Source: Micromonospora antibiotica
Lineage (GTDB): Bacteria > Actinomycetota > Actinomycetes > Mycobacteriales > Micromonosporaceae
Reading direction: 5' to 3'
NCBI RefSeq assembly: GCF_017599305.1
Contig: NZ_JAGFWR010000013.1
Span: forward strand, 107,153 to 171,152
Length of the DNA stretch: 64,000 nucleotides
In this document: piece after piece, positions 9,126 to 17,466 of the stretch
Position numbering within the stretch: the stretch's first letter is position 1
Layout of the letters: the number at the start of each line of letters is the position of its first letter
Notes under the pieces: generated by a model
Told to the model about the DNA's origin: nothing
The model's input: only the letters and a program-made list of their open reading frames with translations
Databases searched by the model: none
Made by a program: the position numbers and the translations under genes

Positions 9126-9524
9126 TCAGTCGTCCAGACCGACCGGGGAGTTGGGCCGGTCCACGTCGACGAACTCGATGTCGTCGGCGGCCCGGTCATC
9201 TCTGCTGCCGGCAGCCCGCGCGGCGGTGCCGGCGGCCCAGCCGATCGCCGCGCCGACCAGCGCCGCGCTGATCAGCAGGGTCCAGGGCAGGGCCGGGCGG
9301 CGGCCGGCGAGCGCGTCGAAGGCGAGCGTGGCCCGTCGGCGTGCCTCGTCGGCGGTCGAGCCGACCAGGTCACCGGCGTCGGCCAGTCCCGAGTCCCGGA
9401 CCGACCTGGCGGCGTCCCGCACGCTGTCACCGGCGGAGTCGACCGCCGAGAGCAGGTGGTGCCAGGCCTGGTCGGCGATCCGCTCGGGCTTGCTGCGGCG
9501 CTCCAGAAGGTTGCTGCCGAACAT
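9126..9524 (-). CDS. Small membrane-anchored protein of unknown function
   Basis: This 132-residue protein starts at an ATG behind AGGAGG. The N-terminal two thirds are amphipathic and helical (repeated SVRDAARSVRDSG-like segments), resembling apolipoprotein-like or YtxH-like stress proteins. A single transmembrane helix follows at about residues 80-105 (PWTLLISAALVGAAIGW), then an acidic tail ending VDRPNSPVGLDD. I do not recognise a family, and the shape only suggests a membrane-tethered helical protein. It is monocistronic, with its own terminator. Confidence 0.75.
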   Translation of the reverse strand: MFGSNLLERRSKPERIADQAWHHLLSAVDSAGDSVRDAARSVRDSGLADAGDLVGSTADEARRRATLAFDALAGRRPALPWTLLISAALVGAAIGWAAGTAARAAGSRDDRAADDIEFVDVDRPNSPVGLDD

Positions 9525-9768
9525 CGTGATTACCTCCTCGAATGCCGAAGTCTGCGGCCACTTCGGACTTCGACGTCTCTGCGGCTCGTGACGGTACCCG
9601 CCCGCCCGCCCGGTCGTCCGCCCGTCCTCCCAGCAGTGCCCCACCCGACCGGGTCGCAAACCCGACGAGGACGGAGCGTGACCCCGGCCGGTGGAAATCA
9701 CCCCGCCTGGTCGACCCGGCCCGACCGTGACCTCGGACCGGTGGACGGGACCCGGCCTGTCCCGGCCG

Positions 9769-9809
9769 TGCCGTCGGCCCGGTGACCGCGGTCACCGGGC
9801 CGACGGCAC
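9769..9809 (-). terminator. Long palindromic terminator
   Basis: A perfect palindrome of about 41 bases (stem GTGCCGTCGGCCCGGTGACC against its complement) lies immediately after the stop of the small lipoprotein gene on the minus strand. Confidence 0.85.
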
Positions 9810-9813
9810 GGGG

Positions 9814-9960
9814 CTAGCGGACCAGGACCACCGACGTCGCGCGGGCGAAATCGTCGCCGTCGTCGTCATCGTCGTCGTCCCCGCCACCGCCGAAGCCGCA
9901 GGCGAGCACGAGAGCGAGCAGTGCGCCGACGCCGGCCAGGCCGAGCAGTCTCTTGAGCAT
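9814..9960 (-). CDS. Small Asp-rich lipoprotein (48 residues)
   Basis: This short gene encodes a basic N-terminus (MLKRLLG), a hydrophobic core and the lipobox LVLAC with Cys21, so the mature peptide is only 28 residues. That peptide contains GGGG, then a run of seven Asp residues and a second acidic patch, ending ATSVVLVR. A terminator palindrome follows the stop. A lipid-anchored acidic peptide could bind cations, but that is speculation. I do not recognise a family. Confidence 0.6.
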   Translation of the reverse strand: MLKRLLGLAGVGALLALVLACGFGGGGDDDDDDDGDDFARATSVVLVR

Positions 9961-10293
9961 CGATCCGTCTCCTCGATCGTGGTGACCCATCTCTCGCCCA
10001 GGCTAGGCACCGGGCACAACCAGCGCCGGGAGGCCGGACGGGGCTCGCCGGACCCTCCGCATCCGGCTCGGAGTGGACCCGGACCGCTACTCTGGGACGG
10101 TTGGAACGGCCCAGCTGAGCCGTGCGTCGGAGAGAACAGGACCAGCAACGGTGCGGGAAAGGACGGCCCGGTCCGTCCGGATCCGCGAATTGCTCATCCC
10201 GAGGGGTGGCGACCGAGGCCGTCGGAGGAATACTCTCGGTCGCGGCCCGCGTACTGATGAGGCGCCCGGGGACGGGCGAGTGGAGGTGCTCGC
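9961..10293. other. Intergenic region with no recognised gene
   Basis: This 333-base stretch separates the divergent small lipoprotein gene and the STAS gene and should hold both promoters. I could not assign clear -35/-10 boxes, operators or repeats. The only firm signal is the GGAGG ribosome site at 10282 for the STAS gene. Confidence 0.5.
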
Positions 10294-10656
10294 GTGAGCC
10301 TGTCGATCGTGAAGTCGGTCCTGCCGGCCGGTGTCATCGAGATCGCCCCTCGTGGCGAGATCGATGTCGACACCGCCTACGAGGTACGTGAGGCGATCGC
10401 CGAGGTGCTGGCCAAGGGCCGGCCCGGCCGGATCGAGCTCAACATGCGACTGGTCACCTTCATCGACTCCGTCGGGATCAGCGCGATGGTCGCCGGGTTC
10501 CAGACCGCCGAGGTCAGTGGGGTCAAGTTGATCGTCACCGAACCGAGCCGGTTCGTGCACCGGCAGCTCTGGGTCACCGGTCTGCTCGGTCTCTTCGGCG
10601 CTCCGGAGCCGTACTTCGCCGGTGCCGCCACCCCCGAGGTGCTGCCCGGCGCCTGA
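10294..10656 (+). CDS. STAS-domain anti-sigma factor antagonist (RsbV/SpoIIAA-like)
   Basis: This 120-residue single-domain protein has the STAS fold. It includes RGEIDVDTAYEVREAI and the switch segment FIDSVGISAMVAGF, whose Ser in DSVG is the site phosphorylated by anti-sigma kinases in this family. When unphosphorylated, such proteins bind the anti-sigma factor and free a sigma factor. The GTG start is supported by GGAGG eight bases upstream. No kinase, phosphatase or sigma gene is adjacent, so its partners are elsewhere. Confidence 0.85.
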   Translation: MSLSIVKSVLPAGVIEIAPRGEIDVDTAYEVREAIAEVLAKGRPGRIELNMRLVTFIDSVGISAMVAGFQTAEVSGVKLIVTEPSRFVHRQLWVTGLLGLFGAPEPYFAGAATPEVLPGA

Positions 10657-10754
10657 CCGCACCACCGGCCCCGCCTGAGCCCGCTGGCCTGGGACGTTGC
10701 CAGTCCGTCCCGGGTGCGGCACGATCGTGCGACCGACGACGGTCAGGAGGCCCG

Positions 10755-11222
10755 GTGGTCCGGCGGGAGAGCTTCAGCTACACGGTGCAGGCGCGCTGCG
10801 CACAGGCGGACGCGGTGGCGCTGTTGAGCGACCTGTCCCGGCAGGAGGAACTGCATCCCCTGATCGTCCGGGTGCGGCGGTTGCCCGCCCGGCCGGGTGC
10901 CCTGGCCAGCTATGCGGTCACCGACCGGCTGGAGTTGGGGCCGCTGCGGTTTCCCGTCACCTATCAGGCGGATGTGCTGCAGGTCGGCGACGACGAGATC
11001 GTGACGGTGGCCCGACAGCAGCCGGGCACCACGGTCCGCAACCACACCCGGCTGCGGACGGAGGGTGACCTGCTGCGGATCGACGTGGAGATCACCCTCG
11101 CCGCGCCTGCACCGTTGTTCGGGTACGCCTTCCGGCAGGCCCGCTCCGCTCACCTGGGGCTGGCCAGCCGGCTCGGCGCGGTGCTGGACGGCCGGGCCGG
11201 CGACCCGTCTGCCGCCGGCTGA
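10755..11222 (+). CDS. SRPBCC (START-like) family protein
   Basis: This 155-residue protein matches the polyketide cyclase/coenzyme Q-binding START-like fold. An N-terminal strand (ESFSYTVQARCAQADAVALLSDL) leads into a helix, then a lipid-binding beta sheet, and a long C-terminal helix (FGYAFRQARSAHLGLASRLG). Such proteins bind hydrophobic ligands. GGTCAGGAGG precedes the GTG start. It may follow the STAS gene in one transcript (98-base gap), though no functional link is evident. Confidence 0.7.
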   Translation: MVRRESFSYTVQARCAQADAVALLSDLSRQEELHPLIVRVRRLPARPGALASYAVTDRLELGPLRFPVTYQADVLQVGDDEIVTVARQQPGTTVRNHTRLRTEGDLLRIDVEITLAAPAPLFGYAFRQARSAHLGLASRLGAVLDGRAGDPSAAG

Positions 11223-11263
11223 CCCGGGGCCGACCTGCGACACCGGGCCCGACCCTGCCGTCG

Positions 11264-11330
11264 GGCGGTGTTCCGGTGGCCCGTATGGCGGTGTTCCGGT
11301 TGGCTGTCGGCGGTGTTCCGGTGGCCCGTC
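11264..11330. repeat. 22-23-base tandem repeat, three copies
   Basis: Three imperfect units begin GGCGGTGTTCCGGT at 11264, 11287 and 11309, between convergent genes. This is one of several short intergenic tandem arrays in the window. Confidence 0.8.
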
Positions 11331-11352
11331 GTGGACGGGCCACCGGGCCAGC

Positions 11353-12414
11353 TCAGTACATCGACAGGTGCACGTGGTTGGTGTGGTCGCTGGACGGGTC
11401 GCCGTTGCCCCCGCTGTACGCCTTCCAACCGCTGCTCGGCAGCCAGATCCGCTTGAACCAGATCACGTAGAGCACGCCGAGCCGGTCGGCGTTACGGATG
11501 AAGTAGGCGGCGAGGTTGTTGCCGTACGTCCGGTCGCCGCCGCTGGCCACCCCGCCGAAGCCGTTCTTCTGCGCGGCGAAGTCGCACGCGCGGCCCTTGG
11601 GGTGTTCACCGGAACCACTGGGACGGTGGCAGGAGACGTACCGGGTGAAACCGGCCGCCTTGGCCTGCTGGAGGGCGTTGAGGGTACGCGGGGTGATGCA
11701 GCCGTTGGCCGGGGTCGGGTCGTTGACGCTGCACGACTCGGACGGCCAGGAACCGTCGGAGTTGCGGGGCGCCCCCTTGGCGTTGCTGCTGGACGTGCCC
11801 TCCGAACTGCCGGAGTCGTTGGAGGAGGTGGGGGCCGGCTTGTCGGCGGCGGCCACGGCCAGCGCGCGTTCGGCCTGATCCTTCCGCTTGCCCATGGTGG
11901 CGACCTGCTTGCGCTGCTCGGTGATCTCCCGACTGACGGCGGCCCGGGTCCGGGCGGCCTGGTCCCGGGTCTCGATCATCTTGCGCAGTTCCTGGTCCTC
12001 CCGGGCCGCGACCGTCTCCAACGCCGACGCGCGGTCCATGAAGCCACCGGGGCTGTTGCTGTTGAGCAGGGCGGACATCGGCCCGAGGCGGCCGGTGCGG
12101 TAGGCCGCTCCGGCGATCTCGCCGACCTTGCCGGTCTGCGTGACCAGCTGGGCCTCGATGGTCTTGAGCTGGCCGTCCAACTCCTGCTGACGTCGGGTGG
12201 AGCGCTCGAGGGCGGTCTTCGCGTCGAGCCACCCCTTGCTGGCCGCGTCGAGCTGGTCGCGCAGGGCCGGGGTGCCGCCCTCCTCGTCGTCGCCGGGGGC
12301 GGCGAGGCGGGTGGTGGGCGCGGCGACGGCCGGGCTGAACGGCGCGGACGACACGCCCAGGGCGAGCGCCGTGACGACTGCGGCCAGTAGTCGCGTGGTG
12401 GTGCGTACGTGCAT
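11353..12414 (-). CDS. Secreted cell-wall peptidase: coiled coil plus M15-like metallopeptidase domain
   Basis: This 353-residue protein has a signal peptide (about 1-31), a long charged coiled coil (about 48-195), a Ser/Thr/Asn linker and a C-terminal domain from about residue 225. That domain carries the zinc motif H-P-K-G-R-A-C-D (His271, Asp278) and a final NHVHL, as in D-alanyl-D-alanine carboxypeptidase (VanY/M15)-like peptidases. It probably trims peptidoglycan stem peptides. The coiled coil resembles the autoinhibitory or FtsEX-interacting regions of RipC/PcsB-type hydrolases. A c-di-AMP riboswitch occupies the 5' leader, linking expression to wall and osmotic stress. Confidence 0.85.
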   Translation of the reverse strand: MHVRTTTRLLAAVVTALALGVSSAPFSPAVAAPTTRLAAPGDDEEGGTPALRDQLDAASKGWLDAKTALERSTRRQQELDGQLKTIEAQLVTQTGKVGEIAGAAYRTGRLGPMSALLNSNSPGGFMDRASALETVAAREDQELRKMIETRDQAARTRAAVSREITEQRKQVATMGKRKDQAERALAVAAADKPAPTSSNDSGSSEGTSSSNAKGAPRNSDGSWPSESCSVNDPTPANGCITPRTLNALQQAKAAGFTRYVSCHRPSGSGEHPKGRACDFAAQKNGFGGVASGGDRTYGNNLAAYFIRNADRLGVLYVIWFKRIWLPSSGWKAYSGGNGDPSSDHTNHVHLSMY

Positions 12415-12420
12415 GTGATG

Positions 12421-12600
12421 TCCTTCCGTCAGCCGCCGACCGGGTTAGCTGACGGGTTCGGGACGGAAGATCCCTACCGCTGACGCGGATGCACCCCAGG
12501 AACGTGGTTCCCCGGTTCGCCCTGGTGGGCGATTAGGCGGCGGCCACTGCCGGCGCCGGTGGGCGCCGCCTGGCGGTGGCCGGAGCCGAGCCTACCGGTA
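12421..12600 (-). promoter_or_regulatory. c-di-AMP riboswitch (ydaO-yuaA class), approximate limits
   Basis: Read on the minus strand, the leader holds the conserved blocks of this riboswitch in order: a CCTAATCGCC element, GAACCGGGGAACC, GGGGTGCATCC, AGGGATCTTCCGTCC, then GAACCCGTCAGCTAACC, ending in a GACGGAAGGA segment next to the start codon. In actinobacteria this class sits upstream of cell-wall hydrolase genes and usually shuts them off when c-di-AMP is high. The 3' end is firm; the 5' limit is a guess. Confidence 0.9.
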
Positions 12601-12843
12601 CGCGTGGGACAGCTGCCTACCTCGTGACTGAGGGTACGAGAGTGAATACTGCCAAAAGGTGCGAACAGCGCAAATTGCCGTTGATCTACAGCGCGATTCC
12701 CGGAGAGTGAGCCGGACCACCGGGCAGAGACGGCGACCGGGTCGCGGGCGGTGGGCTGCCGGGCAGGAGGCGGTGGCCGGGTCGCGCAGCGCCGGACCGC
12801 CGGGCGCGAGACGGCGGCCCGGTCGCAGGGCGGCGGCCGGGGG
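12601..12843. other. Intergenic region: probable promoter of the riboswitch gene, then GC-rich degenerate repeats
   Basis: Bases 12601-12670 are less GC-rich and should hold the minus-strand promoter of the peptidase transcript. From about 12710 to 12840 the sequence is made of degenerate GGACCGCCGGGC and CGGCGGCCGGGTCGC motifs with no plausible gene. Confidence 0.5.
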
Positions 12844-13764
12844 TCACCAGTGGGTCGGGCCGCATGCTCCGGGGGTCGCTCGGGGCTCGATCTGGAGAGT
12901 GGCGTGCTCGATGTGGAAGTCCTCCCGCAGGGCGCCACGGGCGGCGGCGAGCACGGTGCCGGCCTCGGCGTCGCCGGCCAGGGTGAGGTGGGCCGAGGCG
13001 ACGTCCATGCCGGAGGTGAGCGTCCAGACGTGCAGGTCGTGCACCTCGGCGACGCCGGGCACGGCGGTCAACCGGTCGTGTACGGCGGTCACCGGGAGAT
13101 GCTCCGGGGCAGCCTGCACCAGGATGCGCACCGCCGCCCGCCCGAGCCGCCAGGTGCGGGGCAGGATGAACACGCCGATCGCCACGGCGACCACCGGGTC
13201 GGCCCACCACCAGCCGGTGCCGGCGATCAGCAGCGCCGCCGCGATCACGCCGAGGGAGCCGAGCAGGTCGCCGACCACCTCCAGGTACGCCCCGCGCAGG
13301 TTGATGCTCTCCTTGGCCCCCTCGCGCAGCAGGCCGAACGCGACGAGGTTGGCGAGCAGGCCGAGCACCGCCACCACCAGCATCGGGCCGGTCAGCACCT
13401 CGGGTGGCTCACCGAACCGGCGGACCGCCTCGATCAGCACGTAGATCGCCACCCCGCTGAGCAGGACGGCGTTGGCCAGCGCGGCGAGCACCTCCAGCCG
13501 GTAGAGGCCGAAGGTGCGCTGCGGGTCCTGCGTGGCCCGCCGGGTGGCGGTGATCGCCGCCAGGGCCATCCCGATGCCGAGGACGTCGGTGAACATGTGG
13601 CCGGCGTCGGAGAGCAGGGCCAGTGAGCCGGTGCCGAACGCGGCCACCGCCTCGACCACCATGAACACGGCGAGCAGTCCGAAAGCCGCCCAGAGTCGAC
13701 CGCGGTGCCGGTGTGCGGCGTTACTGACCGTCGCACTGTGGTCATGACCTGCGCCCACGTCCAC
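12844..13764 (-). CDS. Cation diffusion facilitator (CDF) metal efflux transporter
   Basis: This 306-residue protein exports Zn(II), Co(II) or similar divalent cations in exchange for protons. An N-terminal His-rich tail (GAGHDHS, AAHRHR) is followed by six membrane helices. SLALLSDAGHMFTDVLG in helix II and VVGDLLGSLGVI in helix V supply the HxxxD/DxxxG metal-site residues. A C-terminal cytoplasmic domain (PGVAEVHDLHVWTLTSGMDVASAHL) completes the family pattern. GTG at 13764 is chosen because GGAAGG precedes it and a promoter lies just upstream; a longer ORF would start before that promoter. Confidence 0.92.
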   Translation of the reverse strand: MDVGAGHDHSATVSNAAHRHRGRLWAAFGLLAVFMVVEAVAAFGTGSLALLSDAGHMFTDVLGIGMALAAITATRRATQDPQRTFGLYRLEVLAALANAVLLSGVAIYVLIEAVRRFGEPPEVLTGPMLVVAVLGLLANLVAFGLLREGAKESINLRGAYLEVVGDLLGSLGVIAAALLIAGTGWWWADPVVAVAIGVFILPRTWRLGRAAVRILVQAAPEHLPVTAVHDRLTAVPGVAEVHDLHVWTLTSGMDVASAHLTLAGDAEAGTVLAAARGALREDFHIEHATLQIEPRATPGACGPTHW

Positions 13765-13793
13765 ACCTTCCGTCGCCGCTGCGGACCCGGTCC

Positions 13794-13822
13794 AATCTAT
13801 GCTCACATCGCTATGTATGCAA
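13794..13822 (-). promoter_or_regulatory. Sigma-70-type promoter for the CDF gene
   Basis: On the minus strand TTGCAT (-35) and TAGATT (-10) are separated by exactly 17 bases, about 30 bases before the CDF start. The surrounding ATACATAGCGATGTGAG is unusually AT-rich for this genome. No clear metal-regulator operator is seen. Confidence 0.65.
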
Positions 13823-13870
13823 GTGACGGCCGGGCCTTCGGCCAGGAGCGACAGCAGGGGCCTTCCACCC

Positions 13871-13926
13871 AGCACGAAGCGGGGTCGCCGACGACCCAGC
13901 ACGACCAGCGGGGTCGCCGACGACCC
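13871..13926. repeat. Tandem direct repeat, two copies
   Basis: Units of 27 and 29 bases begin AGCACGA at 13871 and 13898 and share AGCGGGGTCGCCGACGACCC. The shared part is itself hairpin-forming. It lies upstream of the CDF promoter and downstream of the helicase gene. Confidence 0.8.
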
Positions 13927-13979
13927 GGAAACGTCGGTGGGGCCCTCGACCAGGGGCCGGGCCGATCGGGGCCGGTGGC

Positions 13980-16097
13980 TCAGCCGGTGGGGTCGATGGT
14001 GGTGAGGCGCTGGGTGGCCCGGGACAACGCGACGTAGAGCGTCCGTACCCCCGAGCCCGGATCGGCCCGGATCTCCCCGGGGCAGACCAGCACCACCCCG
14101 TCGTACTCCATGCCCTTGGCCTGGAGACTCGTCACCACCTGAAGCCGCGCCCCGCCCCGGTCGCCCAACCAGCCGGCGACCTCGTCGCGGCGCGGCACCG
14201 GCGTGATCACGCCGACCGTCCCGGCCACCTCGGCCAGCACCGCGTCCACCGCGTCCACCGTCGCCGGGGCCAGCTCCGCCGCCGGCACGTGCAGCGCCAC
14301 CGGCTCCACCCCGGTGGACCGCACCGCACTCGGCAACTCCAGGTCGGGATAGAGCCGGCGGATCTCCGCCGCCGCCACCGCGAAGATCTCCGCCGAGTTG
14401 CGGTAGTTGGTGGAGAGCGTGAACCGGTGCCGCCGCCGCCGGCCCAGCGCCTGGTCCCGGGCCCGGTCCAACTCCTGCTGGTCGCCCGTCCAGGCGGTCT
14501 GCGCCGGATCACCCACCACCGTCCAGGAGGCGAGTCGACCACGCCGGCCGACCATCCGCCACTGCATCGGCGAGACGTCCTGCGACTCGTCCACCACCAC
14601 GTGCGCGTAGTCCCGGTAGTCCTCGGGCCGTTCCCGGGCCGCCGCCCGGGCCGCGCGCTGCCGCTCACCGAACGTGCTCAGCTCCCGCACACCGCCGGCC
14701 AGCTGGAACGGGTCCCGGTTCGCCTTCTTCGGCCGCACCGGCCGGCCCAGCAGGGCGTCCAACTCGTCGAGCAGGGCGATGTCGGCCACCGTCAACCCCT
14801 CGACGTCCAACGACCGGTACGCCGCGACGAGCAACCCGATCTCCGCCCGGGAGAGGATGCCGGCCGCGTACCGGTGCAGCCGGTCCGGGCGGGCCAGCCA
14901 GCCCAGCACGTGCCGGGGATGCAGCCGGGGCCACCACGCCTTGAGGAACTCCCGGAACTCCGGTCGCTCGATGATCTCGTCCTCGAAGGCACGCTGCTCG
15001 GGCAGCCCACTGACCGCCGACCGACGGGCCTGCGCGTAGAGCGCGGCGAGCACCCCGTCGAAGCCGACCCGGCGCACCTCGTTACGGCGGGCCCCCCGGT
15101 GCAACGCCCGGTCCCGGATGCCGTCCAGCTCACGCCGCTCCAACCGCAGCAGCGTCCCCCGGTAGAGCAGCCGCAGCTCCTGCGGGCCGTCCGGCACCGC
15201 CTCCCGGGCCGCCCGCTCCAACACCCGACGCATCCGCAGCGAACCCTTCACCGCCGCCACCTCGGGCCCGTCCGTACGGGTCGCCGACATGCCGGGGAAC
15301 AGCGACCCCAGCGAGTGCAGGGTGGCGGTCTCCTCACCCAACGACGGCAGCACCGAGGCGATGTACTCCACGAAGACCGCCGACGGGCCCACCACCAGGA
15401 TGCCGCCGCCGCCGTACCGGCTGCGGTCGGCATAGAGCAGGTACGCCGCCCGGTGCAGGGCCACCGCCGTCTTCCCGGTGCCCGGCCCACCGGAGACGAT
15501 GGTGACCCCCGAACCGGGGGAGCGGATCGCCTCGTCCTGCTCCCGCTGGATGGTCGCGATGATGTCCCGCATCCCCCGACCGGTCGCCCGGGACAGGGTC
15601 GCCAGCAGCGCCCCGTCACCCACCACCGGCATGTCCGGCGGGGCGGCCTCCGGGTCGAGCAGGTCGTCCTCGATCCGGGTGACCTTCTCGTCCGACGAGC
15701 TGATCGTGCGCCGCCGCACCACGCCCAGCGGCTCCGCCGGAGTGGCCCGGTAGAAGGCGGCGGCGGCCGGGGCCCGCCAGTCCACCACCAGCGTCTCGGC
15801 GTCGTCACCGCGCACCCCGAGCCGTCCGACGTGCAGCACCTGCCGGTCGCGCAGGTCCAGCCGGCCGAAGACCAGCCCCTCGTGCTCAGCGTCCAACAGG
15901 TGCCGCCGCTGCGCGGCGTGGAACACCATGGCGTCCCGCTCCACCAGCGCACCGAAGGTACCGACCCCGGCCATCCGGTAGCCGTCCCGCTCGGCGCGGG
16001 CCGCCGCGCGACGCAGCTCGGCGAGCCGGGCGTACACCCGGTCGAGATGCCGTTGTTCGGCGGCGATCTCCTGTTCCAGGGTGGTCTGGTCGGTCAA
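13980..16097 (-). CDS. helR: HelD-family UvrD-like helicase (RNA polymerase recycling ATPase HelR)
   Basis: This 705-residue superfamily 1 ATPase has an N-terminal coiled coil (TLEQEIAAEQRHLDRVYARLAELRRAAARAE), Walker A GGPGTGKTA (about 203-211), Walker B VVVDESQDVSPMQW and a motif NYRNS. The length and coiled coil fit actinobacterial HelD/HelR, which binds RNA polymerase, dislodges stalled or rifamycin-bound enzyme and can give rifamycin tolerance. The TTG start is chosen because AGGAG lies eight bases upstream and the coiled coil begins there; the longer frame upstream is low-complexity. No rifamycin-associated 19-base element was found upstream. Confidence 0.88.
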   Translation of the reverse strand: MTDQTTLEQEIAAEQRHLDRVYARLAELRRAAARAERDGYRMAGVGTFGALVERDAMVFHAAQRRHLLDAEHEGLVFGRLDLRDRQVLHVGRLGVRGDDAETLVVDWRAPAAAAFYRATPAEPLGVVRRRTISSSDEKVTRIEDDLLDPEAAPPDMPVVGDGALLATLSRATGRGMRDIIATIQREQDEAIRSPGSGVTIVSGGPGTGKTAVALHRAAYLLYADRSRYGGGGILVVGPSAVFVEYIASVLPSLGEETATLHSLGSLFPGMSATRTDGPEVAAVKGSLRMRRVLERAAREAVPDGPQELRLLYRGTLLRLERRELDGIRDRALHRGARRNEVRRVGFDGVLAALYAQARRSAVSGLPEQRAFEDEIIERPEFREFLKAWWPRLHPRHVLGWLARPDRLHRYAAGILSRAEIGLLVAAYRSLDVEGLTVADIALLDELDALLGRPVRPKKANRDPFQLAGGVRELSTFGERQRAARAAARERPEDYRDYAHVVVDESQDVSPMQWRMVGRRGRLASWTVVGDPAQTAWTGDQQELDRARDQALGRRRRHRFTLSTNYRNSAEIFAVAAAEIRRLYPDLELPSAVRSTGVEPVALHVPAAELAPATVDAVDAVLAEVAGTVGVITPVPRRDEVAGWLGDRGGARLQVVTSLQAKGMEYDGVVLVCPGEIRADPGSGVRTLYVALSRATQRLTTIDPTG

Positions 16098-16312
16098 CGT
16101 ACCGGCTCCTGTGCGACGGCGACGCCGGGCACGGGTGCATGCCAGGCGGAATGAGGGTACGGGCACCCACCCACCCCGCGTCGGGGCGATACCCGTCCGG
16201 CGACCTCCACCACCTCCACGGGGCCCCCGGCCGGTGGTCCTTCCCCGTCCCGGACCGACCGGGGAAGTGGGTGGACGTGGCCGGGGGCGGGGACCGCGTG
16301 CCGCCCGGCGGT

Positions 16313-17320
16313 TCAGCCGGTCGGCCCGGTCCTCGCCGGGACGACGGCGGGCCGGCGAGGACCGGGCGGCGGCGGCGCGGCGGCCGTGACCTGGTCCGCA
16401 GGGTCGCGCCCGGCTCGCCGGCCGGCGGTCAACACCCGGTGCAGCACCCCGGCGAGGGCGGCGTTCACCTCGTCCGGGCGTTCCATCATCAGCATGTGCC
16501 CGGCACCCGGGCAGACGGTCAGCTCGGTGGCCGGCAGCGCCGCCGCGATCGACTCCGCGCACGGCGGCGGGGTCAACCGGTCCCGGTCACCGACCAGTGC
16601 CGCCGCCGGCAGGTGCGCCAACGCGGCCAGGGTGGCCAGCCGGTGCTGGGCACCGATCGAGGCGCGGAAGCCACCGATCGAGCGCAGCGACGCGCGGGCC
16701 ACCGCCGAGGTGACCAGGCGGATGTCGGAGCCGGAGCACCGGTCACCGAAGAGCATCCACCGGATGCTCGGCGCGAGGGCGCGCAGCAGCGGACGAGGTG
16801 GCCGCCACGAGCCGCACCGGGCCAGCACCCCCGCCCCGGTGGTCTCGGCGAGCCGGATCAGCCGGGCGATCCGCGGCGACAGACCGTACACCGTGTGGGT
16901 GTGCCCCTCGGCGGTGGTGGAGACGAAGACCAGCCCGGCCGTACGGGCGGCGAAGTGGGCCGGATGCCGGTGGGCGTACTCCATCACCGTCATCCCGCCC
17001 ATCGAGTGCCCGACCAGCACCACCGGCCCGGCCGGGGCCACCTCGTCCAGCACCGCCGCCAGGTCGTCGCCGAGCTGGGCCAGGGTCGCCGTGCGCAGCG
17101 CCATGCAGCTGGACCGGCCGTGCCCCCGGGCGTCGTAGGCGACCACCCGCACCCGGTCGCCGAACCGGCTACACAGGTCGGCGAGCTGCTTGTGCCAGGC
17201 CCGACCGTCCAGCGTCCAGCCGTGCAGCAGGACCACGGTGACCTCGGCATCGGCCGGGCCACTCACCTCGACATGCAGTCGTACCTCGTCGGGTAGCCGC
17301 AACTCCCGCTGATCCGGCAT
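16313..17320 (-). CDS. Alpha/beta hydrolase
   Basis: This 335-residue cytosolic hydrolase has LLHGWTLDGRAWHKQ (oxyanion loop), the nucleophile elbow GHSMGG, a C-terminal acidic residue in VGDRDRLTPP and the catalytic His in GAGHMLMMERP. The order matches the canonical Ser-Asp-His fold, with about 45 extra Pro/Ala-rich residues at the C-terminus. The ATG is preceded by GGGGAGGTGG. It diverges from the carbonic anhydrase gene. The substrate (ester, lactone or similar) cannot be read from sequence. Confidence 0.85.
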   Translation of the reverse strand: MPDQRELRLPDEVRLHVEVSGPADAEVTVVLLHGWTLDGRAWHKQLADLCSRFGDRVRVVAYDARGHGRSSCMALRTATLAQLGDDLAAVLDEVAPAGPVVLVGHSMGGMTVMEYAHRHPAHFAARTAGLVFVSTTAEGHTHTVYGLSPRIARLIRLAETTGAGVLARCGSWRPPRPLLRALAPSIRWMLFGDRCSGSDIRLVTSAVARASLRSIGGFRASIGAQHRLATLAALAHLPAAALVGDRDRLTPPPCAESIAAALPATELTVCPGAGHMLMMERPDEVNAALAGVLHRVLTAGRRAGRDPADQVTAAAPPPPGPRRPAVVPARTGPTG

Positions 17321-17466
17321 CGCCACCTCCCCAGGCCACCGGGACACATTCACCGGTGTGACCCGGCGGTAACACCGGCTACCCGACATCAGACCACGCC
17401 AACCGTGGTGGAGAGAAGATTCCCGACCGCCCCGCGCGGGGCCGCCCCGACGGCCAGTCTGGAGAC

